NCBI GenBank assembly: GCA_034189085.1
Contig: JAXHVH010000006.1
Span: 10,626 to 74,625 of the forward strand
Direction: 5' to 3'
DNA: 64,000 bases
Origin: M55B129 sp034189085
GTDB lineage: Bacteria; Bacillota; Dethiobacteria; DTU022
Shown here in pieces: positions 32,164 to 41,111 of this stretch (positions within the stretch are counted from its first letter, which is position 1; every line of letters begins with the position of its first letter). Both the position numbers and the translations under genes were made by a program. The notes beneath the pieces were generated by a model. That model did no database searches. It was not told the origin of the DNA and saw nothing but the letters and a program-made list of their open reading frames with translations.

Positions 32164-34547
32164 GCCCTCGATATTGGCAGCCAGGGTGTTTATTCTATCG
32201 ACAACCCGGTCCGGTGTGAAGGTATAGTTTAAATGATAAGCAAACCTTTCGACCAGTTGGGTTTTAAAATCTTTGTTCCGCAAAAGATTGACTATAAGAT
32301 TCGTGTCTACGCTCTGCTATACCCCGGTAACGGCAGGGCTGATCATGGCAGCCAGGGTGTTGTTCTGCAGGTGACCTGGCCAGAAAGCCCAGTCCAGGTC
32401 ATAGACCAGCCAGCGCCACTTTACTTCGTTGCTCTGTTCGCGCCAGTAGCGGATGTTGCCCTGGTCAGTCTGGGCAAAATAAACCTGTTCAACCAGGGCG
32501 TCAATATAGTTGGTTATGTCCATTTTACCCCTGACGTAAGCATAGTTTTCTTCAAGGGAGAGGTTGTTATTCCTGACGAAATCCAGGAGGGCCAGATACT
32601 CCTCATTCGACCCGGCCCGCACCCGCCAGTTACCCTGCAGCAGGTCGATCCTGTCGGGATCCAGCCCGTGGTTATGGGCCACCATGTAGCGATTGGCCCT
32701 TTCCCTTATATTGTATATGCCCCAGTATTCACCGTTCAGGTAGAGGACCGCCTGGCGGTGAGCCTGGTAATCGAGGCCGGTTACTTCAAGCAGGCTGGTC
32801 ATCATAATATCCCTGATCTTGCTGTACAGGGCATCCTGTCCTGATGTCCTCAGTGTGAGAGCTTTAAAAAGGGTTAGATCCTTATCTTCAAAGAGGGGAT
32901 AGCGTATTTCATTATGTCCATAAATGTTACGGAAGAAAACGTTGAAAATCTTCTGGTCCATAGCCCGGCTGTACTGGCCGCCGATCTTGATCCCCGCGTT
33001 CATGCCCCAGCCCAGTGTACCGTCAGGTTCGGACATTTCTATGTAGATTGGTTTTTCTATATCTTTCCAAAAATTTGCACCATAATAGGGAAATTTGTTT
33101 GAAGCGTTATAACCGCGGACATAAATCCCATCAGTTGGATTCCAGAGATCATCAGGCTCCATCATAACCGATACAACGGTCAATTCGTGGTCGGTGTTAA
33201 AAAAATAGGAACAGCTGGTAACAGGACCGGGCATTGCATCTTCGCTGAAGGCCCGTGCCCGCAGGACTGCTGTTTCTTCAATCCACAGGGGAGCAGTATA
33301 AAGGGGTGATTCGGCTGTTGGTTCGGAACCGTCAAGAGTATAGCGAACTTCAGTTTTCGAGCCCGGGGGAATAATTATTGCCTCGAAGGGCTGATTGTAA
33401 AAACCGCCAGCCGGTGAGATTTGCGGCATCATGGTGTAACCATCAAGAAAGGGCCCCCTGTTTTCTTCTCCCGGTGAAGGGTTCTCCATGAAGTATCTTT
33501 TCGTAGAATTGCCCGGGAGAAGGCCGGCGGAGAGATCACCGTCATGTTTTCCGGTGGGCAGTTGATCAATTGTCATTCCGGACGGATGGCTGAGAACAAG
33601 GGTTTCGCCACTTGCCCTGATTTTGAAATTGGTATGCAGAAAGGGACTTTCGAGGTTGCAGCGGTCTTTGCCGGAGGCAAAAAGAAGCAGGTATTCCCCC
33701 GGCATTATTACAATGGTGGTAAATTGCCACCTGTGGGGCTGTTCTTTACTGTCTGATAACCCATAATTTTCAAGATTAACTGGATATCCGGAGAGATTAC
33801 CGTCCTCGTCGGGGATTGAAGTGCGGTTGGCTGTTAGAAATTCATTAATGATGACTGGTTGCTTCTTTGCCATTGGCATTTCTGCAACCTGATCATATGA
33901 AAAGCTGTTGTTTTCAGAGCCGGGAGTGGCCTCCAGAAAATAAACCCATGTTTCCCTGGTATCCAGTTTTCGGCTGAAGGAAACATTCGAAAGCACTGCC
34001 GGAACTGAAACACTATTTATTACCGATGCTTCCGGATCGATCAGTAAAAGATCGCTGCCGGAAGCGCTGAGCTGGAAATTGGTGTGCAGAGTTGAACTAC
34101 CCGGTTCGGCTCTTTCTCTTCCTGAAGCAAAACGGTTAGATAACTGCCGGGGCCGATGTTTACAGTGGGGAATGCCCATTTATAAGGCTCTGCCGGATCG
34201 TCTGTTGCCCAGTAGCCGTCAAGTGACACTGCTTTATCGCCGCGGTTATATATTTCAAACCAGTCCGGGTAATCGCCGTTTTCATCGGCGATAACACACC
34301 GGTTGCTGGTCATTACTTCATTGATAATATGGTTCTTTCCTCCCTGGAAAATACTACCCAGGGCGGCTCCGGCCATGATCAGGATAAAAGCCAGAATAAT
34401 TACATATATTAGTCGGGTGGCCAGCCGTGGTTGCAGAGCCTTCCACTTAAAGGGCAAAAGATCACATCCGGGTTCAGTAGTGTTTGAACCTAAAAAACAA
34501 AAATGAACAGGCAGGGCAGCTTTATAAGGCCGGAACTTTTCTTTCAT
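32149..34547 (-). pseudogene. Broken CotH-family protein with lamin-tail domains
   Basis: Reading leftward, the first frame (34547 to about 34041) has an N-terminal membrane anchor (LIYVIILAFILIMAGAALG) and a lamin-tail domain (INEVMTSNRCVIADENGDYPDWFEIYN). At about 34129-34132 the frame shifts: one extra base in an A/T run would join YLTV to FASGRE. The second frame holds the rest of that domain, a second lamin-tail domain, a chitobiase-like PGSKTEVRYTLDGSEPT segment, and the CotH kinase domain (YLNGEYWGIYNIRERANRY, WLVYDLDWAFWPG). An in-frame TAG at 32317-32319 follows AVTGV. The CotH reading then continues (QSVDTNLIVNLLRNKDF...) to 32149, where it meets DUF4956 sequence. Three separate lesions make it non-functional unless readthrough occurs. 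Confidence 0.8.
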
Positions 34548-34995
34548 ACTACCCGAATGAAATCTTTTTTGTCAAAGTTAATGAGTCTGCTTATTAGACA
34601 TCTATGCTCTTTAAAAAAAATAGCACCATCCGATGAAGGATAATTGTAATGTGGTTTTTCAGGGTAGATGTTTCAGGCTTTTTAAAACAACCATTTTCGC
34701 GGGAGTTACAGGGAATTGACCTGCTTAATTAGAACTAATATATGCTATAATTGAAATATAAAGTATACTATGGCAATAATAGTTTTGACAGAAAACGTTA
34801 AATGATTTATATATATATATATAAGATTAACATCTTGCACCTGAAGCACAGAGTATTTTTAATCCAGAAGGTTTATGGAAGCAGGATAGAGAAACAATAA
34901 AATAAGGGAAAGGAGGTACAGTTTCATTATCTGGAAAGTAGATGCTTTTCAGGAAAGGTTTTCCCAATATTTTTAATTTAACGGGGGTATAGTAA
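34548..34995 (+). other. AT-rich divergent region between cotH remnant and livK
   Basis: 448 bases. It contains the livK promoter (listed separately), a short TA dinucleotide run at about 34808-34823, and a leader with AAAGGAGG near 34910 that precedes no evident gene. For the leftward cotH remnant, TTGACA with an 18-base spacer to TAGTAT is visible but ends at the annotated ATG, so that gene may have started further in. No other gene is seen. Confidence 0.5.
34785..34813 (+). promoter_or_regulatory. Strong promoter for livKHMGF
   Basis: TTGACA (34785-34790), 17-base spacer, then TATATA (34808-34813) running into a TA repeat. The -35 is a perfect consensus. The predicted leader is about 175 bases, long enough for control elements, though none was recognised. 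Confidence 0.75.
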
Positions 34996-36279
34996 ATGAC
35001 AAAAAAAGGTTTTCTATTTCTGGTATTGATTGCCTTTATGGCAGTCGCACTGGTTGTGGGAGGTTGCGCGGAAGAAGGAGCAGCTCCTGAGACTGAGCCT
35101 GAAAATGGGGAAGAAACTGAAGGTGAAGGCCCGGTGGAAGACAAGGATGTCCTTGTTTTCGGTGGGGCCAGATCTCTAACCGGCCCGCTGGCGATTCAGG
35201 ATGAATCATGCTTCGGGCCTGTTTATCGTATGTGGGCTGATGAGGTAAATGCCCGCGGTGGTATTTATGTGGAGGAATACGGGAAACAGCTTCCAGTGGA
35301 ACTCAAGATATATGATGACACCTCTGATATGGGGACCATGACCAGGCTGCTGGAAAAACTGATGGTTGAGGATCAAGTTGATTTCCTGCTTGCACCAATC
35401 AGTACCGCATTTCTGCATGCCGCTGCCCCGATTTGCAACGAACACGGTTACCTTCTCATGGGGGCTGAAGGTGGGGCCAAGGAACTGGAACCGATGATGG
35501 CCGGCTTACCTTACTTCTTTTCTGTGCTGAACTATGCTACCCACCAGGTTCCGGCGCTGGTTGATATGCTGGTAGAGAACGAAATCGAGTCAGTGGCGAT
35601 TATCTTTATTGCTGATCAGCACGGTATTGAATACTCCGGGGATACCATTCCCCTTCTTGAGATGAACGGTATTGACGTGGCTTTTTCCAAGAGTGTCCCG
35701 CTGGGCATCGACGACATGTCGGCGCTGATCAATGAAGCGAAGGAAGCTGATGTTGATGCTGTTCTCTGCTATGCCTACCCCGATGAAAACTTCCTCATGG
35801 TAGGACAGTCCATCGAGATGGATTTCAACCCGGACATGATGCTGTTTGGACCTGGTGTTTGCTTTGAGGTTTTCCATGACATTTTCGGACCTGCTACTGA
35901 AGGTGTAATGGGCTGGGGAGCCTGGAACGAGAAGAGCTCGCCTGAGGCAGCTGATCTGGTACAGAGGATAACTGAACATGAAGGCAGCCGCAATATTGAC
36001 TGGTGGGGCCAGGTTCCTTACTATGCCGGGCTGCAGATCCTCGAGCAGGCCATCGAGATGTCTGGCACCATTGACCATGAAGTGCTGAAGGATGTTATCG
36101 CTACTGAAAAATTTGATACAGTCATGGGCGAAGTCTGGTTTGAAAACGGTGGTATTCCTGCCGAATGTTATCCTGGCCAGATCGGCCAGTGGCAGAACGG
36201 GATCTTTGAAGTGGTTGCTCCCGCTGATCAAGCTACTGCTGAACCGATCATTCCCAAACCGGCATGGCCCGGTCAATAA
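34996..36279 (+). CDS. livK: Branched-chain amino acid ABC transporter substrate-binding lipoprotein
   Basis: This is the extracellular binding protein of a LIV/HAAT-type transporter. The 427-residue precursor has a lipoprotein signal (MTKKGFLFLVLIAFMAVALVVGGC, spanning residues 1-24) with the lipid-modified cysteine at 24. An acidic linker rich in Glu/Pro follows, then a periplasmic-binding type 1 fold (VLVFGGARSLTGPLA, DDTSDMGTMTRLLEKLM, PISTAFLHAAAPICNEHG). GGGGGTAT is just upstream of ATG 34996. It leads the five-gene operon. The ligand could be branched-chain or other amino acids, amides or urea-like compounds. Confidence 0.88.
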   Translation: MTKKGFLFLVLIAFMAVALVVGGCAEEGAAPETEPENGEETEGEGPVEDKDVLVFGGARSLTGPLAIQDESCFGPVYRMWADEVNARGGIYVEEYGKQLPVELKIYDDTSDMGTMTRLLEKLMVEDQVDFLLAPISTAFLHAAAPICNEHGYLLMGAEGGAKELEPMMAGLPYFFSVLNYATHQVPALVDMLVENEIESVAIIFIADQHGIEYSGDTIPLLEMNGIDVAFSKSVPLGIDDMSALINEAKEADVDAVLCYAYPDENFLMVGQSIEMDFNPDMMLFGPGVCFEVFHDIFGPATEGVMGWGAWNEKSSPEAADLVQRITEHEGSRNIDWWGQVPYYAGLQILEQAIEMSGTIDHEVLKDVIATEKFDTVMGEVWFENGGIPAECYPGQIGQWQNGIFEVVAPADQATAEPIIPKPAWPGQ

Positions 36280-36442
36280 GCTGATGTTTGAAGTTTAAAC
36301 AAGAGAAAAAGTAGGATAGATTTGCATGCATGCAGGCTACCTGAATGGTCCTGCCGCTGTAGAGCCTGGAATCGTCAGCGGTTCCTGCAGACACATGAAG
36401 GTAGCCTGCCGTTTATATAATGCCCGGACGGGAGTTGACTAT

Positions 36443-37309
36443 ATGACATCTATTATCAATATACTCGTCAACGGTTTAATTTTGGGGGGTATATATGCGC
36501 TGACCTCCGTCGGACTGAGTATGCAGTACGGCGTAGCCCGTATTTTTAACATCGCCCACGGAGAATTTATTATGGTTGGTGCTTTTATTACCTGGATGCT
36601 TTATACCAGCCTTGGTGTTAACCCGCTAATATGCCTGGCTGTAGCAGGACCAATACTCTTTATTCTCGGTTTTATTATTCATCGTTATATGTTTAAGACT
36701 CTAAAAGATAAAATCCCTTCTCCCGCAGCGTTTGAAGGAAATTCAATGCTGCTGGCCTTTGGGATCATGTTTGTTATTCAAAGTATAGCCATATACTTAT
36801 GGGGGACCTCCATAAAAGGATACAACTATATGGCTTATTCGGTTTACCTGGGAGATATTCGCTTTTCAGCCAACCGCCTGTTAATTCTTTTCTTTGCACT
36901 TGTTCTATGCGGGCTCTTTTATCTGTTTCTTACCAGAACCAGGCCGGGAAAAGCGATCAGAGCTGCGGCCCAGGATCCAGAAGCTGCCAGTCTGATGGGA
37001 GTGGACATCAATAAAATGCTTGCCCTCTGCTTTGCTCTCGGAGCGATGATGGCCGGTTTTGCCGGTGTTTTGCTGAGCATGGCCTACCAGCTTCAGACAA
37101 ACATGGGGTTGCCGTATACCATCATTGCCATAATCGTGGTTGTCCTGGGCGGACTTGGCAGTATTCCGGGCAGCATGCTCGGAGGATTTATTCTGGGTAT
37201 TATCGGCAGTATAGTAAACACAATTGATCCAGGTTTAACCCTGGCAGCTTATTATTTGCTGTTTATGATCTTGCTGCTGGTAAGACCATCGGGCATCCTG
37301 GGGAGGTAG
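36443..37309 (+). CDS. livH: Branched-chain amino acid ABC transporter permease LivH
   Basis: A 288-residue inner-membrane permease of the LivH family with about eight hydrophobic helices. It starts SIINILVNGLILGGIYALTSVGLSMQYGVARIFNIAHGEF, the family hallmark with the G-E-F loop. The EAA-like cytoplasmic loop ASLMGVDINKMLALCFALGAMMAG is present. ATG 36443 is chosen, with GGGAG about 9 bases upstream, because earlier in-frame codons add non-hydrophobic, non-family residues. 163 bases separate it from livK. Partner of LivM. Confidence 0.88.
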   Translation: MTSIINILVNGLILGGIYALTSVGLSMQYGVARIFNIAHGEFIMVGAFITWMLYTSLGVNPLICLAVAGPILFILGFIIHRYMFKTLKDKIPSPAAFEGNSMLLAFGIMFVIQSIAIYLWGTSIKGYNYMAYSVYLGDIRFSANRLLILFFALVLCGLFYLFLTRTRPGKAIRAAAQDPEAASLMGVDINKMLALCFALGAMMAGFAGVLLSMAYQLQTNMGLPYTIIAIIVVVLGGLGSIPGSMLGGFILGIIGSIVNTIDPGLTLAAYYLLFMILLLVRPSGILGR

Positions 37310-37313
37310 AAAA

Positions 37314-38270
37314 ATGAATTTAAAAACGATCAAAGATAACAGGTATTTTTATCCTGCACTATATATTCTGATCCTGGTGCTGTTTATTGCCATGCCCTAT
37401 ATCACTGCACCATATACAATTATTTTGCTAAGCAGCATCTTCATGTATGTTGCTCTCACTTTAAGCTGGACTCTTTTTTCCGGGCCAACCGGTTACACCT
37501 CCCTGGCCACTGCTGCTTTTTTTGGCCTTGGGCTTTACATGGCGGGGATACTGGGTGACTCGGTTCCTCTTATTGTGGCGGTAATTTGCGGAGGCCTGAT
37601 CAGTTTTGTACTGGCATTCATAATTGGAGCCATTACTCTCCGCCTGCGGGGTATCTACTTTACCATTTTTACCTTCGGTTTGGTAGAGTTGATCAAGCAC
37701 CTCATGTTGTGGTGGGAAATTAACATTGTCGGTGTGCGGGGACGTTTTGTCCCGAGAGCAGACAATGCAACTGTATTTTATATTTTGCTTGCCATACTGG
37801 TTGCCCTTTTGTTAACTACCTATTTTCTTAAAAGCTCCAGGTACGGTATGGCCCTTTCAAGTATTGGAAGCAATGAAGAGGCGGCGATACACATTGGTAT
37901 CAATGTAGTCAATCTTAAAATTATTACCTTTGCCTCAAGTGCCTTTTTTATCGGCATGACGGGGACAATCATGGCTACAAGATGGAGTTACATTGATCCT
38001 TATATCGCTTTTGATACATTCTATTCTTTTTTACCGCCATTGATGGCTATATTCGGCGGTTTGGGCAATCTATTTGGCCCCCTGCTGGGTGCTGCGGTAT
38101 TTTCTTACCTGCAGGAAACGCTTATCACCAGGTTCCCTTATTCCTACATGTTAATCTTTGGTTTAATTATGGTGATTACTATACTCTATCTGCCTAACGG
38201 TTTGATCGGTTTGTACCAAATTATCAGGCAGCGGTTTATAGGAGGGAAACATGCAGATACTTCAAGTTGA
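37314..38270 (+). CDS. livM: Branched-chain amino acid ABC transporter permease LivM
   Basis: The second permease, 318 residues, with about ten hydrophobic helices and the LivM features SGPTGYTSLATAAFFGLGLYMAGIL, LRLRGIYFTIFTFGLVELI and the loop SSIGSNEEAAIHIGINVVNLKI. It begins 4 bases after livH with GGGGAGG ahead of the ATG. The C-terminus overlaps livG by 20 bases. The short basic tail is on the cytoplasmic side. Confidence 0.88.
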   Translation: MNLKTIKDNRYFYPALYILILVLFIAMPYITAPYTIILLSSIFMYVALTLSWTLFSGPTGYTSLATAAFFGLGLYMAGILGDSVPLIVAVICGGLISFVLAFIIGAITLRLRGIYFTIFTFGLVELIKHLMLWWEINIVGVRGRFVPRADNATVFYILLAILVALLLTTYFLKSSRYGMALSSIGSNEEAAIHIGINVVNLKIITFASSAFFIGMTGTIMATRWSYIDPYIAFDTFYSFLPPLMAIFGGLGNLFGPLLGAAVFSYLQETLITRFPYSYMLIFGLIMVITILYLPNGLIGLYQIIRQRFIGGKHADTSS

Positions 38271-38970
38271 AGGTTTAACGAAAAATTTTGGTGGCCTGGC
38301 GGCGGTATCAGAGGTTGACTTCCAGGTTGAAGAAGGTGAAATACTGGGATTGATCGGCCCCAACGGGGCGGGTAAAACGACAACATTTAACCTGATTGCC
38401 GGGACCTATGAGCCTAATTCAGGAAAGATTCTATTCAATGGTGAAAACCTTGCCGGCAAAAAACCCAATGTAGTTTGTCAGAAGGGTATTGCCAGGACAT
38501 TTCAGAACGTGAAAGTGTTTCCCGAAATGGATGTCTTTCAAAATGTGCTGCTGGGAGCATTTTTTGGCACACCGGAGAAAAAATCGAGGTCCCGGGCGAA
38601 ATCTGAAGTTGAGGAAATTCTCGATTTCATCGGTTTGTCTGATCGCACAGATATGATAGCGGGGAGTATGACCCTGGTTAACCAGAAACGGGTGGAGGTA
38701 GCCCGAGCCCTGGCTACCAAACCAAAACTCTTATTGCTGGATGAATTGATGGCCGGCCTTAATCCTACAGAAGTGGGAGAATCAATGGAACTGGTTCAAA
38801 AAATCCAAAAAAAGGGGATAACCGTAATCATGATCGAGCATGTCATGAAAGCGATCATGACTATTTGTAAAAGGATTATCGTCCTTCATCACGGCCAGAA
38901 AATTGCTGAAGGGACCCCCGAAGAAATATCAACCAGCAAAACTGTTATTGAAGTCTATCTTGGGGAGTGA
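38251..38970 (+). CDS. livG: Branched-chain amino acid ABC transporter ATPase LivG
   Basis: A 239-residue ABC ATPase. Walker A GPNGAGKTT (about residues 35-43), Q-loop region GIARTFQNVKVFPEM typical of LivG, and Walker B LLLLDELMAGLNPTEV with H-loop MIEHVMKAIM. The signature motif reads MTLVNQKRVEVARAL where LSYG[QE]QR is usual, so the SGG element is replaced by TLVNQ; LivG proteins vary here. AGGAGGG precedes ATG 38251. Partner of LivF as a heterodimer. Confidence 0.88.
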   Translation: MQILQVEGLTKNFGGLAAVSEVDFQVEEGEILGLIGPNGAGKTTTFNLIAGTYEPNSGKILFNGENLAGKKPNVVCQKGIARTFQNVKVFPEMDVFQNVLLGAFFGTPEKKSRSRAKSEVEEILDFIGLSDRTDMIAGSMTLVNQKRVEVARALATKPKLLLLDELMAGLNPTEVGESMELVQKIQKKGITVIMIEHVMKAIMTICKRIIVLHHGQKIAEGTPEEISTSKTVIEVYLGE

Positions 38971-38980
38971 ACACAAACTC

Positions 38981-39685
38981 ATGTTGGAAGTAAATACTTT
39001 AAATGTTTCCTACGGAAATGTCCAGGTATTATGGGATGTATGCCTGAAGGTTGATGAGGGAGAGATCGTTGCCCTGGTGGGCGCCAACGGAGCAGGAAAG
39101 ACAACACTCCTCAATGCCATAGCCGGCCTGGTTAAACCTGCTTCGGGCAGTGTTACTTTCCTCGGCGAGGATATAACCGGTTATTCTTCCAATGCCATAG
39201 TGGAGAGAGGCATTGCCTATCTACCTGAAGGAGGAAGGCTCTTTCCTGACATGTCAGTGCTTGAGAACCTGGAAATGGGGGCCTATCTAAAGAATTCCTG
39301 GAATAAAAGGAATGAGCGGCTGGAGAAGGTTTATGAAATATTCCCCCTGTTAAAGGAACGAAGAAAGCAGCTGGCCAAAACCCTTAGCGGAGGAGAGCGC
39401 CAGATGCTGGCCATGGGCCGCAGCCTCATGTCGGGCCCGAAACTGGGGATGTTTGATGAACCGTCTTATGGCATGGCTCCGAAGCTGGTTATGGAGGCTT
39501 TCAAGATGCTGGAGACACTGCGTGATAATGGGATCACCGTATTCCTTATCGAACAGAACGTTAAACAAAGTCTGGAGATAGCTGATCGGGCTTATGTCCT
39601 GGAAAATGGTAAGATCGTCTCCGGAGGTTCATGCGATTCCCTTCTGGAAAGTGATCATGTCCGGAAGGCATATCTCGGTTTATAA
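38981..39685 (+). CDS. livF: Branched-chain amino acid ABC transporter ATPase LivF
   Basis: A 234-residue ABC ATPase. Walker A GANGAGKTT (about residues 36-44), LivF hallmark ERGIAYLPEGGRLFPDMSVLENL, signature LSGGERQMLAMGRSL, Walker B PKLGMFDEPSYGMAP (F-D-E-P where LLLDEPS is usual), and H-loop FLIEQNVKQSL. It starts 10 bases after livG. The operon ends at the hairpin at 39709. Confidence 0.9.
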   Translation: MLEVNTLNVSYGNVQVLWDVCLKVDEGEIVALVGANGAGKTTLLNAIAGLVKPASGSVTFLGEDITGYSSNAIVERGIAYLPEGGRLFPDMSVLENLEMGAYLKNSWNKRNERLEKVYEIFPLLKERRKQLAKTLSGGERQMLAMGRSLMSGPKLGMFDEPSYGMAPKLVMEAFKMLETLRDNGITVFLIEQNVKQSLEIADRAYVLENGKIVSGGSCDSLLESDHVRKAYLGL

Positions 39686-39708
39686 TCAGAAACACAATAA
39701 GCATACAG

Positions 39709-39773
39709 AACCCCTGCATTTAGGATAGGAAAATATTGCTAAGATCCGTTATCCTTAAAGCAGGGGTTTTTTG
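39709..39773 (+). terminator. Rho-independent terminator of the liv operon
   Basis: CCCCTGC (39711-39717) pairs with GCAGGGG (39760-39766). Inner TAGGATA/TATCCTTA also pair, so the long hairpin is followed by TTTTTT. It is 24 bases after livF. Confidence 0.85.
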
Positions 39774-39821
39774 CGTTTCCTGAATATAGTATTGCAGTGT
39801 AAAAGCTTTTAATCTTTGTGT

Positions 39822-40028
39822 TTACCTGTCTGTCAAAGCGAAAGCAATTTTAACAGTAGCCCTGTATTCAATTATCTCTCCATCTTCAACTTTGGCTGTT
39901 GCTTTTAGAATTTCAACTCCTGTCATGTTATGGACAGTTTTGGCTGCACCTTTAACAGCATTCTGGACTGCTTCTTCCCAGCTATTACTTGACGTACCTA
40001 CAAGCTCGGTTATTTTTACAACAGTCAT
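39822..40028 (-). CDS. Dodecin (flavin-binding small protein)
   Basis: A 68-residue dodecin-family protein: VVKITELVGTSSNSWEEAVQNAV, then AAKTVHNMTGVEILKATAKVEDGEIIEYRATVKIAFAL. Dodecins form dodecameric shells that store FMN/riboflavin or, in some bacteria, bind CoA. The start at 40028 is set by AAGGAGGAA on the minus strand; an upstream ATG at 40055 would add nine poorly conserved residues and put the ribosome site inside the gene. It is convergent with the liv operon. Confidence 0.88.
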   Translation of the reverse strand: MTVVKITELVGTSSNSWEEAVQNAVKGAAKTVHNMTGVEILKATAKVEDGEIIEYRATVKIAFALTDR

Positions 40029-40517
40029 GCTTGATTCCTCCTTCTTTACAAACATATTTTTAACTCTTCTAAATAATTTTTATATTATTATAATTTTATC
40101 ATTAACTGCTCAACAACGTCAAGAGAATTGGCAAGAATCCTGAGCATAACAACGGCATTCATAGCGGATTTACTGTTTTGAAAACATGGGATAAAAAAGT
40201 ATTTTAGATCAAGCAAGCCGTCGCAATGAGCTTTCATAAAAAATTTTCCAAACAGCTCACCAGTGCCTGAAGGAATTAATTAACCTGTGTTAAATATTAT
40301 CTGAAAGCCTGTCAATATCACCGTAAGACAATTTTTCTTGAGGTTGTTGCTTAAGAAATGGTAGTGATTGACAATCAAAATATTTGGAAAACGAGTTGTG
40401 GTAATCACATCAGTTTTTTTATGAAAGATTGATACTAAAAGAATTTGAACGTTGTTCACATAAGCATTGGTTTACTTCACGGTTCGAAAAAAATAACAAG
40501 ACAGGAGCGCGGTGAAA
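40029..40517 (+). other. AT-rich intergenic region with dodecin promoter
   Basis: About 490 bases between leftward dodecin and a rightward small gene. Apart from the dodecin promoter at 40093-40122, nothing recognisable is present. TTGACA at about 40367 has no good -10 partner. Confidence 0.5.
40093..40122 (-). promoter_or_regulatory. Promoter for dodecin gene
   Basis: On the minus strand TTGACG (40122-40117) and TAAAAT (40098-40093) are separated by 18 bases, with a leader of about 60 bases to the dodecin start. Confidence 0.5.
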
Positions 40518-40781
40518 ATGGAATGGTTTCTCTTCCGGAATTGGGAAATGCTCAAGGAATCATCAGCCGGATTTTCTTTCGGGGTAGGGTTTGAAAAGAA
40601 AAAAATTAAAGGCGTCGAACTTTTTCAGCAGAGCAGGCAAAGAGGTTACAGCCCAACGGGAGAACTGGTTTATGATTACCAGTTTGATTACGGCAGCCTG
40701 AGGGAAGCTTTCAAGCGCCTGATCACCAGCCGGGGCTGGCAATTTAAAACTGTTTTAATGAAAGGCAAGGCCAGTTACTGA
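40518..40781 (+). CDS. Small hypothetical protein
   Basis: 87 residues, family not recognised. It starts MEWFLFRNWEMLKE, has a glycine/phenylalanine-rich AGFSFGVGFEKKK segment, then YSPTGELVYDYQFDYGSL and a basic C-terminus (LITSRGWQFKTVLMKGKASY). There is no signal peptide or membrane helix. AGGAG at 40503-40507 fits ATG 40518 (10 bases); an in-frame GTG at 40512 is possible. It stands alone between two AT-rich regions. Ribosome site and even codon use suggest it is real. Confidence 0.55.
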   Translation: MEWFLFRNWEMLKESSAGFSFGVGFEKKKIKGVELFQQSRQRGYSPTGELVYDYQFDYGSLREAFKRLITSRGWQFKTVLMKGKASY

Positions 40782-41111
40782 TGCAGTGGGATTATTTACG
40801 CCTTAAAATTTACCCGGTTTGACCGCAAGCAGCACCTATTTGGTTATCTTTTGTGAGCGTAGAGCTTTTAGCCTTCAGAGTGAGCTGATCTAAACAAATC
40901 TAAAATCTTTGGTGCTGGGAAACTGTAGACTTTACGAACTGGTTTCTACAGAACATTTTGATAAATGATTTGATTTTAAGAAAGTAATTGTTGCAATATT
41001 AAAATAAATAGCGCATACTAAAGTTGATAAGACTCAAGCTCGGGTCCGCTTAATAAAACATACCGGTCGGATCAGGTGATCGGCAGTCGTTAATTGAAAG
41101 GACAATGCAAA
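40782..41111 (+). other. Intergenic region with cfa promoter
   Basis: 330 bases. Apart from the promoter listed at 40991-41019 and a small GATCA/TGATC inverted repeat near 41074, nothing is recognised. Confidence 0.4.
40991..41019 (+). promoter_or_regulatory. Promoter for cyclopropane synthase-like gene
   Basis: TTGCAA (40991-40996) and CATACT (41014-41019) with a 17-base spacer; leader of about 85 bases. Moderate match. Confidence 0.45.
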
